64,000 bases of DNA from Sindora glabra. Its lineage: Eukaryota > Streptophyta > Magnoliopsida > Fabales > Fabaceae. The DNA lies in the NCBI GenBank assembly GCA_020226215.1, contig CM035232.1, forward strand, positions 61,389,220 to 61,453,219, in the 5' to 3' direction. The position numbers were made by a program, and so were the translations under genes. Every line of letters starts with the position of its first letter. Position 1 is the stretch's first letter. Shown one piece after another: positions 20,501 to 26,800 of the stretch. The notes below the pieces were generated by a model. That model was not told the origin of the DNA. It saw nothing but the letters and a program-made list of their open reading frames with translations, and did not search any database.

Positions 20501-21713
20501 GCCTCTAGTTCCGTCCTATGGACCTGAGCAGGACTTGGGATTGTTGCTTTAGCCAGTTGAGTCTTATAAAATCAGATAATGTGTATTTCATGCTTATTTT
20601 GCCCCTTCACATTGTTTGACTTTTCTTTAAAATTTACTACATTACGCCAGGATTTCAAATGAATCGTTTTCACTTTGTACTTCTGTCCCATCACATGTTT
20701 CAGGTTGAAAAGCAAAAGATCTTGCAAGTGAATATTGACAAATCAGTGCCTATAGTGAATGGATGCAGCAGGGGAGGAGGGCATGAATTCGTTGAGGATG
20801 CAACTAGCAATGCCCAATCAACCAAAACCAATCATGCTGCTGCAGCTACTACAAAAAACATTGAAAATGTGAAGAATGTCTTAGAAGCAAGGCAATCCAA
20901 CGTAACTACAACCACAGTTTCATCAAACTTAGATCCCAAAAAATGCATAGTAGACAAAGTGAAACTATCCAGCACAGGAAATTCGAAAAAGCCATCCCGT
21001 AGCTCCTCAAGCTATTTTGACAGGTAACTGGAATATATTCCTTATATCTTTGATACACAACTATCATGGTAAAATTACATTAAGTGAATATAGTCAAAAT
21101 AATTTGAGAACTGGAGGCATGTCACATTAATATAAGTTCCGTGATCAATATTATCTGCATAATCTTTTCAAAAACATATTATCTGCATAATGATCAAACC
21201 AGAGGGTGAGGTGACCATTCAAAATATGATAAATGGAATATCTGCATGCTTTGTTGCATGGTTATCATAATATGTAGTCATTGTTTATTACTGCTAATCT
21301 TATTAAATATCAAGAGCAGGTTCAGAAAGTTGGGTAGTGAGGGTTCTCAAAATAATGATAAAGCTGTGCAGAAAGCAACAGCATTGGAGAAAGATTTACA
21401 TCCGTTTCTATTTAAATTCAATGAGGTATACTGCTATTCTTAGTGGTTAAATCAATTTCACGAGTGAATTCAATATATAAATGCATTTGATTATATACTT
21501 GCATTGAAACAGTAAGAACTGTTCACTAAGACTCGAAGGCACTTTTTTATCAGCCTGACTTGATTACTTTTTCATCATCCATTTATTTATTTATATATTT
21601 CTCTTTTTATTTAATTAGATTAAAGAACTGTTCTTACTGTTGACTCGATTTCTGTGTAGGGTTTTACAAATGCAGTGAAAAGGCCTGTTCGAATTCGTGA
21701 ATTTCTACTCTGA
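2367..21713 (+). CDS. CTF18: CTF18, C-terminal part (five exons)
   Basis: This is the 3' end of the gene for chromosome transmission fidelity protein 18, the large subunit of the Ctf18-RFC clamp loader. That complex loads and unloads PCNA at replication forks and supports sister-chromatid cohesion in the nucleus. Exons are 2367-2555, 2639-2698, 20704-21023, 21320-21425 and 21660-21713. They join in frame to 242 residues plus TGA. The segment has a conserved helical part (ALQLLSDKEKNELAQLV, then MVSYSITYKN), a low-complexity Ser/Thr/Asn-rich linker, and a conserved tail (EKDLHPFLFKFNE, then GFTNAVKRPVRIREFLL). In yeast and human Ctf18 the extreme C-terminus binds Dcc1 and Ctf8. The AAA+ ATPase exons lie upstream of the window. 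The 18-kb intron between exons 2 and 3 is full of transposons. The reading frame is intact, which suggests a working gene. Identity rests on remembered family motifs. Confidence 0.85.
2639..2698 (+). CDS. CTF18: CTF18 exon (20 residues)
   Basis: A 60-bp phase-0 exon between acceptor ctgtgcag and donor gag|gtggga. It encodes DYNSTHYVLSLAMKKVLLHE, which matches the family pattern of a Lys/Val-rich helix ending in HE just before VEKQKIL. It is too short to stand out as an open frame by itself. Confidence 0.85.
3900..4640 (-). pseudogene. Copia-1 reverse transcriptase remnant
   Basis: Broken - strand frames carry copia RT landmarks: a Lys/Trp-rich start where WVYTVK precedes the DGKVDQLK region, then PIAKITLV, and YFLGIEVAQ near 3910. 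Several in-frame stops and shifts make it non-functional. Confidence 0.7.
4989..5201 (-). pseudogene. Copia-1 integrase C-terminal fragment
   Basis: The open frame reads MPYSVLNNQVPHSILFPS and then HVFGCVCYAHDLS, followed by KCIFLGCSH. This is the typical stretch between the integrase core and the reverse transcriptase in plant copia polyproteins. Flanking frames continue the match, with stops on both sides. Confidence 0.8.
6395..6503. repeat. Short imperfect CAGCTATACA repeats next to a gypsy LTR
   Basis: The motif cagctatacaacagc and variants recur about five times between 6415 and 6503, after an A-rich run at 6365-6395. It may be the outer part of the gypsy 5' LTR, or the remnant of an insertion junction. 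I could not decide which. Confidence 0.45.
6504..6799 (+). repeat. Gypsy 5' LTR
   Basis: It starts tgtgacagctgtgtttctag and ends cttattcctaca. A TATA-like site (cctatataaagg) lies at about 6615. It is the uninterrupted partner of 13626-14279 and preserves the MITE target site in unfilled form (aagtaacttagattgct). Confidence 0.8.
6842..7967 (+). pseudogene. Gypsy gag pseudogene with CCHC zinc knuckle
   Basis: It starts MAACRARIPGLSQAQEIA and hits a stop at once, then continues as MIGPFMQEMRNLRGG and other broken frames. A retrotransposon-gag-like middle follows at about 7200-7640. At 7869-7910 there is an intact CCHC nucleic-acid-binding knuckle, CFSCGEEGHASYSC. Several stops and frameshifts separate the parts, so no gag protein can be made. 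Confidence 0.75.
8165..8778 (+). pseudogene. Gypsy RNase H and integrase zinc-binding remnant
   Basis: Frames read RPVAFFSENLINSKKQCSTY and then DLEYYTLVHALQNWQHYL, which is the RNase H region of gypsy polyproteins. A linker frame follows at 8481-8678, and then the H2C2 finger end HCRVCQ at about 8749. The sequence is cut at 8778 by copia-2 and resumes in the same frame sense at 13241. Confidence 0.75.
8779..8939 (-). repeat. Copia-2 3' LTR
   Basis: It starts tgttaagagaatataattct and ends cactaaca. Its partner is 13090-13240, from which it differs by small substitutions and indels. A short TATA-like tract (tatttataataaaaatata) is shared by both. Confidence 0.85.
8996..9365 (-). repeat. 185-bp tandem duplication in copia-2 RNase H
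   Basis: The segment starting at about 9001 (aagggttttagtaaacaagt) is repeated with substitutions at about 9186 (aagggctttaataaacaagt), an offset of 185 bp. It duplicates part of the RNase H coding region, so the affected element could not be active after the event. Confidence 0.8.
9624..10016 (-). pseudogene. Copia-2 reverse transcriptase C-terminal fragment
   Basis: The 130-residue open frame contains FLQTKFQTKDLGALQYFLG followed by IEITQGRKRIFLSHRKYILD. This is the characteristic copia RT end, with LGIE followed by the YILDLL helix. It is part of the broken copia-2 polyprotein. Confidence 0.9.
10289..10501 (-). pseudogene. Copia-2 reverse transcriptase N-terminal fragment
   Basis: It encodes KNSIGCKWAFTMKVNTNGTV, then KARLVAKKYAQTYGMNYSKTF and SPITKLTSI. 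This is the conserved start of copia RT (CKWVFK.K, ARLVAKG, YSPV.K). The segment carrying the catalytic YVDD lies between this and the next fragment and is broken. Confidence 0.9.
11174..11989 (-). pseudogene. Copia-2 integrase region
   Basis: The first frame (11699-11989) has the GAG-pre-integrase signature LHCRLGHPSLAYLKKL and then SPFELVHSDV, the start of the integrase core. A later frame (11174-11359) has VPKVFWAEAISTACFLINQ and MPSTVLDGQIPYSILFP, the core end. Stops separate the two. Confidence 0.85.
12262..12540 (-). pseudogene. Copia-2 shortened gag fragment
   Basis: The 92-residue frame begins MANPFDLGVKTRHNNNSKS about 550 bp downstream of the primer-binding site. It runs directly into the region before the protease. 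The usual gag body and CCHC knuckle are not visible, so part of gag seems deleted. Assignment to gag is by position. Confidence 0.6.
13090..13240 (-). repeat. Copia-2 5' LTR
   Basis: It starts tgttaagagagtataattct and ends ttactaaca. The primer-binding site directly precedes it on the + strand (actttgatacca), showing that this is the 5' LTR of a - strand element. Confidence 0.85.
13241..13620 (+). pseudogene. Gypsy integrase core remnant
   Basis: Broken frames read NIGLYTPILISSPWVHLSVG, then ANLFFKEIVWLHGVPSSIV and FDRDVNLW. These are hallmarks of the gypsy integrase core (LFFKEI..LHGVP.SIVSDRD). It continues the fragment ending at 8778 on the other side of copia-2. The DD35E glutamate region is disrupted and the C-terminus is absent. 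Confidence 0.8.
13626..14279 (+). repeat. Gypsy 3' LTR with inserted MITE
   Basis: It starts tgtgacagctgggtttctaa and ends cttattcttaca, matching 6504-6799. An insert at 13676-14028 plus its duplicated TTA accounts for the entire length difference. Confidence 0.8.
13676..14028. mobile_element. Tourist-like (PIF/Harbinger-type) MITE
   Basis: A 353-bp AT-rich, non-coding insert. Its left end, gggtttgtttg, is an imperfect inverted match to its right end (the complement reads gggtgtgtttag). It is flanked by TTA on both sides (13673-13675 and 14029-14031). The other gypsy LTR has a single TTA at this place, so the 3-bp target duplication is shown directly. A TTA duplication and GGG-starting inverted repeats fit the PIF/Harbinger superfamily. 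It has no coding capacity. Confidence 0.85.
14280..14904 (-). pseudogene. Copia-1 gag remnant, middle part
   Basis: - strand frames read KKIDAQLCVLWWQYVILKL near 14850, as in copia gag, and CTYCKKPKHTHDR near 14320, a CCHC-type knuckle with its last Cys lost. It lies between the gypsy insertion on the left and the hAT-like insertion on the right. It joins in sense to the gag start at 20275-20385. Confidence 0.7.
15130..15255 (-). repeat. Copia-3 3' LTR
   Basis: This 126-bp repeat starts tgttaaaagagaatttgtaa and ends actaaca. The partner at 18708 matches it on both sides of the inserted solo LTR, so this copy shows the unfilled target (ttgtaatgccat). Confidence 0.75.
15369..15665 (-). pseudogene. 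Copia-3 RNase H remnant
   Basis: The 98-residue frame ends in TKHIEVDYHFIRQKLQERV, the conserved copia RNase H end (HTKHIEIDYHFIREK). Other parts of RNase H, around the SAESRY-type motif, are in a shifted frame just upstream on the - strand. Confidence 0.85.
16718..16975 (-). pseudogene. Copia-3 protease/pre-integrase fragment
   Basis: It encodes LSNILYIPNFQFNLLSINQI, the conserved segment after the copia protease (L.NVLYVP.F..NLLS). The LGHPS-type pre-integrase motif that should follow is broken. Confidence 0.8.
18728..19537. mobile_element. Solo LTR (810 bp) of a gypsy-type element
   Basis: It begins tgtcacaagttgacag and ends cccatgaca, giving the 5-bp inverted ends TGTCA/TGACA. TAATG flanks it on the left (18723-18727) and on the right (19539-19543, after one extra T). 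The intact partner LTR at 15130 has one copy of this site. It has no internal coding region and no second LTR, so it is best read as a solo LTR left by LTR-LTR recombination. It is less AT-rich than its surroundings. The phrase gggggtattttggtcatttc resembles gypsy LTRs, but the family is not certain. Confidence 0.75.
19159..19242 (+). repeat. 42-bp tandem duplication with TATA-like motif in the solo LTR
   Basis: Two identical 42-bp copies (19159-19200 and 19201-19242) each contain ggcgtataaacca, a TATA-box-like site. If this is the LTR core promoter, it has been doubled. Orientation is assumed to be + from the TATA-like string. Confidence 0.8.
20275..20390 (-). pseudogene. Copia-1 gag N-terminal fragment
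   Basis: Reads EKLNGKNYPSWADSIELW, then FMANGVMVHLTTFAD, on the - strand. This is the typical start of copia gag (KLNG.NY..W...V), and it ends exactly at the hAT-like element. Upstream, toward 20700, no LTR was recognised. Confidence 0.8.
20704..21023 (+). CDS. CTF18: CTF18 exon (linker region)
   Basis: The exon lies between acceptor catgtttcag and donor gacag|gtaact and encodes 106 residues plus two bases. It starts VEKQKILQVNIDKS, continues the helix from the exon 18 kb upstream, and then becomes a Ser/Thr/Asn/Lys-rich, probably disordered linker ending SSSSYFD. The linker is the fast-evolving part of the family. Confidence 0.85.
21320..21425 (+). CDS. CTF18: CTF18 exon (35 residues)
   Basis: Acceptor aagagcag and donor aatgag|gtatac. 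The split codon gives R, followed by FRKLGSEGSQNNDKAVQKAT and EKDLHPFLFKFNE. It is in frame with both neighbours, and its motif leads into the conserved C-terminal tail. Confidence 0.85.
21660..21713 (+). CDS. CTF18: CTF18 terminal exon
   Basis: A 54-bp exon after acceptor tctgtgtag. It encodes GFTNAVKRPVRIREFLL and TGA. Family members end in a very similar EG..NAV.R...IR..L tail, which in yeast and human joins the Dcc1-Ctf8 module, so the functional end of the protein is preserved here. Confidence 0.9.
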   Translation, partial: GFTNAVKRPVRIREFLL

Positions 21714-22080
21714 TGGATCATGCTTTTTATAAGTAGTATATAGTTTCCTCTTTTTTTTTTTTTTCATTTTTTTATTTTCCTTATCAATTAATATCTGTGA
21801 TTTATGATGCACTGAGTATAAAATATTGAAAAATATGTCAATGAATGTCATCCGTGTTGTGCTCTTTTTGAGTAGTGTATTTTTTTTCTTTTTGCCTGTC
21901 TCATCAATTGCCTTGCACATAGGGATATAAGGTCCTCCTTTTCCTTGGTTAATATTTCCTTGTTGTCCAATAATTGGAACTATGGCGTTCAATTATACAT
22001 GGCAGTTTCTCTTTGGCATGGGTATTGCCTTTTTCTTTAGCCCGGAAACACAGATTCATGGAGAACAAGAGACGATACAT

Positions 22081-22190
22081 GACTTAATACACCAGGAAAA
22101 CAGTAACAGAGAAAACAGAACACCATAGAATCGATGACTTAATACACTAGAAAAACAGTAAGAGGGAAAACAAAACACCAAAAAAATGAA
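22081..22190. repeat. 55-bp tandem duplication
   Basis: The phrase gacttaatacaccaggaaaa (22081) recurs with few changes as gacttaatacactagaaaaa (22136), an offset of 55 bp. It lies between the two genes. Confidence 0.75.
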
Positions 22191-22229
22191 AGCAACATAA
22201 GTTAAATTGAGGAAACAAAATAAAAAAAG

Positions 22230-22410
22230 ATATCTTAAAGCATGAATTAGGAATTGGCAGTCCAAAGGACAAGATTCCTCCTTGAGAAGAGGCAAGCATA
22301 TTAACTGTCCAGTTAGATAAACTTGGAGCAGAAGTCATGAGAGATTCTGCAACCAGAGTCAGGATCTTCACAAAAACTCGTTTTGGCATGAAATTCAGAT
22401 CCTTGATACC
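22230..22410 (-). pseudogene. Unidentified exon-like fragment
   Basis: On the - strand a good acceptor (ctacttgtag) at about 22411 precedes a frame reading IKDLNFMPKRVFVKILTLVA and then SLMTSAPSLSNW. Its composition is protein-like, unlike the AT-rich surroundings. I do not recognise the protein. It could be a captured exon fragment, an old pseudogene, or chance. Confidence 0.25.
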
Positions 22411-22739
22411 TACAAGTAGGAAACGACTACATAATTATAGTTTAACCGGCAAAGCTTATTTTTTCCCTTTTTTGTATTTATAAATTTACTACTGTCCTGA
22501 AGGGCTTGTATCTTTTCCACATTGATGCTACTCTTATTGAATTAAAATACACATTTAACACTGCCAAATATATTAAATTAATGTCATTGTCGGACTTATT
22601 TATTATTTGGGTATTTATATTTTACATAAACTAATATAACCTTCAATATTTCAAAAGACAATAATATAAAAAATTTTCAATTTCAGTGTACATAGGTATT
22701 GTACATTACTCACATTTCCGACACTTAATCATCTGTCCA

Positions 22740-22745
22740 TTTATT
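22740..22745 (-). promoter_or_regulatory. Possible polyadenylation signal of CSLD1
   Basis: AATAAA on the - strand, about 127 nt after the CSLD1 stop codon. Plant signals are loose, so this is only a candidate. Confidence 0.35.
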
Positions 22746-22871
22746 TGCAACTATAAATTTGAATAATTGTTAAAATATGACTTGTGCATCATTTTCTGAC
22801 TTTTTTTCGACCCATTTTTTCTAATAAAATCTGCTTGGTAATTCCTTTTTTCTTCATAATTGGACTCTAAT

Positions 22872-23808
22872 TTACACAGCAATAGTATCGTCTGGTGGAT
22901 CAAGTGAAATCCAGAGCAATGAAATTGTAATGGAAAGCAGTCCTGCCCATACATATATAATTGTAGGCACTCTTCCTCTCTTGCCCATCAATCCTTTAGC
23001 AAATGGGTACATATGAGCCAACACCCAGAAACTGAAGAACAGCCCTCCAAAAAGCTTATTCCACTGTGGAATCACACTGTACACTGTCCTTGCAAACCCC
23101 ATGACAACTGCAGCAATATTCACAATTATAATTGTCAATGGCATTATAAAGAGACTTGTCCATTTCACAAGGTAAAGATCAGCATATACGTCATCTTCAT
23201 CTTCTCCTGCAGACTTTGAGGTTAATGTGAATGAAATCTCAATTCCTGCTATCACCTTTAAAAGACCTTGTATCACAGCAACAAGGTGAGCACTAGTTCC
23301 GCCAATTAACCAAAACTGCTCATTTCGCCACCATTCTTCAAGTCCAATCCCTGACCACTTCACTTCAAGAAGTGACAGCAGACAAAGGCAGATTGTGATA
23401 GCCAAAAGGTACGAAAGGAAGGCGACATTTAGGCCTTGAACTATGAAAGTTCCGGTGAAAAGGGACAATGCAGGGATGAAGCAATATACCACCAAGAAGA
23501 TGGATGTGAATGGATAAATACCGACGTTACAGTATGCAATTCTCTGCAAAAACTTTAGGCGTCTGGTTCCGAAGAAAGCATTGTTCTTTGAGAAAAAGAT
23601 CTCCACTGAACCAGTTGCCCATCTTAGCACTTGGTGCAGCCGATCAGTAAGGTTTATAGGTGCTGTGCCACGGAAGGCATCCCGCTTTGTGATGCAGTAC
23701 ACGGATCTCCATCCACGGTTGTGCATTCTGTAACCAGTCACCACATCCTCAGTCACTGAGCCATAGATCCAACCTATTCTGTCTCCCCATTCAGTCTTCT
23801 CTTCATAC
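22872..23808 (-). CDS. CSLD1: CSLD1 exon 6 (residues 715-1026)
   Basis: It contains the catalytic TED (GSVTEDVVTGYRMHNRGW), QVLRWATGS and the C-terminal membrane domain with about six helices, then the stop TAA. It ends SLLWISLDPPDDTIAV, close to the Arabidopsis CSLD1 end. Confidence 0.95.
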
Positions 23809-26800
23809 CTATATTCATCCATCAAAACATTCAAGAACCTTGCAAACGAAAGTTTCATATTCATGAAAACACAAAAATATCTTAACGTTTGATGAAATGC
23901 CTCAATGAGAGGAGCAAGCAAATTACCAGCAGGAGATGACAGCTATTGCCTCAGCAACAGTTGGTGCATCCAATGGTTGCCTTGGCACAAGCAACGCTCC
24001 AGGCGGCCGGCCATTCTTTATGGATTTATGATCGGCCAATGGCCGCCCTTGGAATTCTGCTACTGCTATTGATTCAACGAACATGGAAGAATTTCCAAAC
24101 TTCTTTGGAAATCCCAAGTCTGAATCACTTGTGAGAGGCTCAGTATCATCATCCAAAGTAGTTCTTGCCTGCAATGCATCTTGGTTTACCTTTGTTTTGA
24201 CCCTCCCAAAGATTCCAGTGTGCTCAATAAATCTTGGAGGTTCAAAGCCATACAATGCATATCTCCTGAACATGCAGCCTGTACCCACATAAAATGGCCC
24301 TTGTAGACCATCCAATGCCCTCATATTTCCTGTGTCGTGTCACATATGATTAAAAATTATACTAATCCAATACTGAAAATTTTAACTGCATGACATAAAG
24401 CTGTTTAGTATTAAATGAAGGTTCAGAGAAAATATTCTAATCACCTCTAAGATTCACTTTAATTATGTGGATTTCTTTTCTAATTTTTTAAACTTACACA
24501 TGCATCTGCTAAAAGATAAAACATAGCGCTCAAACTCAAATTTAAGTTTTCTATTGGAGAAATGTTAAAAAAAAGCATGTTTATGGGATTAAAAATAATT
24601 TTTTTTTGGATATGTTGTAGTTAAATGAATTTTTGGCTAAATTCAGATGCTAAATTATGAAGGATGAAAAATTCTAGTGGAGTTACATTGTATTTTTCAA
24701 GAGATTTTTGTAAGTTTTAAAAATTGCATATGAGATTAATTTTGTTTTTGATATTTAATTAGGGGGTAATTTTTTTTTTCTAGAGTTTATCCTTATAAGC
24801 TTAAATTTATTAGAGATAAGCTAGCATTCTATGAATAAATATAAATTATTGTACCGTACCGTCAAAGAAGACTGTATTATGATTTGCATATCGATCAGAT
24901 GGGTCAATCCCTTCAAATCTCTGTGGAAACTGTATATAACAAATCCGGTCGCCGCCGCGATCCATCATGAAGCACATTCCTTCTCTTACGGCAAGAGAAT
25001 TGTAAAAGTAATGGTCACAATCCAAATTTAGAATGAAGGGTCCATTCGACAATATTGCTGAGGCTCTAACCAAGGCATTCATGGCTCCTGCCTTCTTGTT
25101 GTGATCGTAGCCAGGACGTTTCTCTCTTGAGACATACGCAAACATTGGAATCCTAGTGTCTATGTCCGTGAAGTCCAGCTTGTTCTCATCTGCACAACCC
25201 ATTACTGGCTCGTAATCTGGGACTCTGCTCATTATCTGTTACTCCCACAATTAGGGATTAGTCAGAGAAAGGTCAATAGTTACAGTAGGATGAAAATGAA
25301 AACAAGAGGCTAAGAAGATCTAGTTTCTCGGTATCAAAATAGGTACTAATTTTTGATTTTATGCTGAAATCCATTACTTGAAATTAAGATGTTTTGTTTT
25401 GTTTGGGATCATTTTATTTCTGGAATTGTATTACGATAAGGGTAAATTATACCGAACCTCTTCAAATTATTATCTGTAATGTATGCATAATCCTCCAACT
25501 TATAAAATTGTATCAATAGTTTTCTTGAACTTTATAAATTGTGTGCCTAACCCCTTTTGTTAATTAGATTTAATGAAATAAGTTATTTTCTATTATGTGA
25601 ATGTTTAACACTAGAAATTATATTTATATCATTCAAAGTCAGCATTTTTTAACTCTGGAACTCTTGTCTAGTACATTCCTATCCCTAAAATTTATCATTT
25701 GTGGATGTTGAAACCTGTAACTTGCAAATGCTTACCAATGCCAATTTTTTCTATTACAACCAACTTTTTGAAGGATAAATATCTATTTAGTTGTATTAAT
25801 AAGTTATATAGTTAGCACATATATTTTCTTGTTAAGTGAAAAAAAACTTAAAATGAAAGTCTAGAAACACTGTTTGTATAGTTTAGGTAAGTCATCTGTA
25901 CATTCTAAGAGGGTTGTGTGGACATTGTGAATAATTAAAAATGGTTTAGTGTAATTTGACTCTTCGGATAACTCTATTTGAAAATAATAACAAAAATAAC
26001 GATTTCATTAGATTCGTATTTTTTTGTTTGAGATATGAAATTCAATCATGAGTTAGACTTCGATGATATCACAATATAACAAGTGTTATTCCATCAATTT
26101 GTCTCAATTTTAAAATCCAAAAATTATACAAAAAAATGATTTGCTGATGAATTAAGCTCTCTAATTGCTTAAATCCAAACTGCTATAGATTGAATTATAA
26201 TTTTTTCATGGTTTCCAGGTAGAAAAGTACCTGAAGGATTCCAGCATGGTCACCCTTAGCATGATCAGCAATTGGACTATGCCAGGTACCTGGCCAGTGA
26301 GTTCCATCAGCCATCCATGTTGCTTTGGTGGCATTTACAGGCTGATCTGCTGGCAAAACTCCACCATTTTGGTCCTTAATTTTTTTCATTTCCTTCTTCT
26401 CCTCCTTGGAATTGTACATTTCACTTCGCTTGCGAATTACCTCCGGCAGGCCATTGATTCTTACCTTAAATTCGTCATACTCCCGCTTGATCCACCGCCG
26501 GTCCTTGACAAAATCATGCTTCTTTTTGTTCTTTGTATGATCAGTTTTTATGTTGAAGTAGGCATCTGGATTCCTTGGCTCAATGTCATGTTTTCGGCAA
26601 AAGGGTACCCAAACCTATGAGTGCACAATCAAGAGGAGTTATTTGAGGGCATTATTGGCAACTTAAGTAAAATTTCTTTTATAATTGATATAGGAAAGCA
26701 TCATATTTAATTGTAGTAAAATTTTGATAGGAGTCTGAAAGAAATTTGAAGTTAGATTCATATCATAATATATGATAATTGCTTTTTATGGAACTTCATA

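Larger units (their letters stand above)
2699..20703 (+). other. Giant CTF18 intron (18,005 bp) with nested transposons
   Basis: The intron begins gtggga and ends gtttcag. Joining the flanking exons gives LLHE-VEKQKIL, which runs straight through in frame, so no exon appears to be missing. Essentially the whole intron is a stack of transposable elements, itemised separately. Remaining host-like sequence is limited to roughly 2699-2790 and 20390-20703. Confidence 0.8.
21714..22871. other. Interval between convergent CTF18 and CSLD1 genes
   Basis: This 1.16-kb stretch separates two convergent stop codons and must hold both 3' UTRs. It contains a T-rich run at 21750-21770, a 55-bp tandem duplication at 22081-22190, an unidentified exon-like - strand frame at 22230-22410, and a possible CSLD1 polyadenylation signal at 22740-22745. 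Confidence 0.7.

Noticed and set aside
23946..24292. + strand open frames over CSLD1 exon 5
   Set aside because: They are antisense shadows of a clearly conserved coding exon.
24841..24860. Alternative donor site six bases after the chosen end of CSLD1 exon 4
   Set aside because: Joining from it to exon 5 shifts the frame into a stop, while the chosen donor gives FFDG-NMRALDG as in the family.
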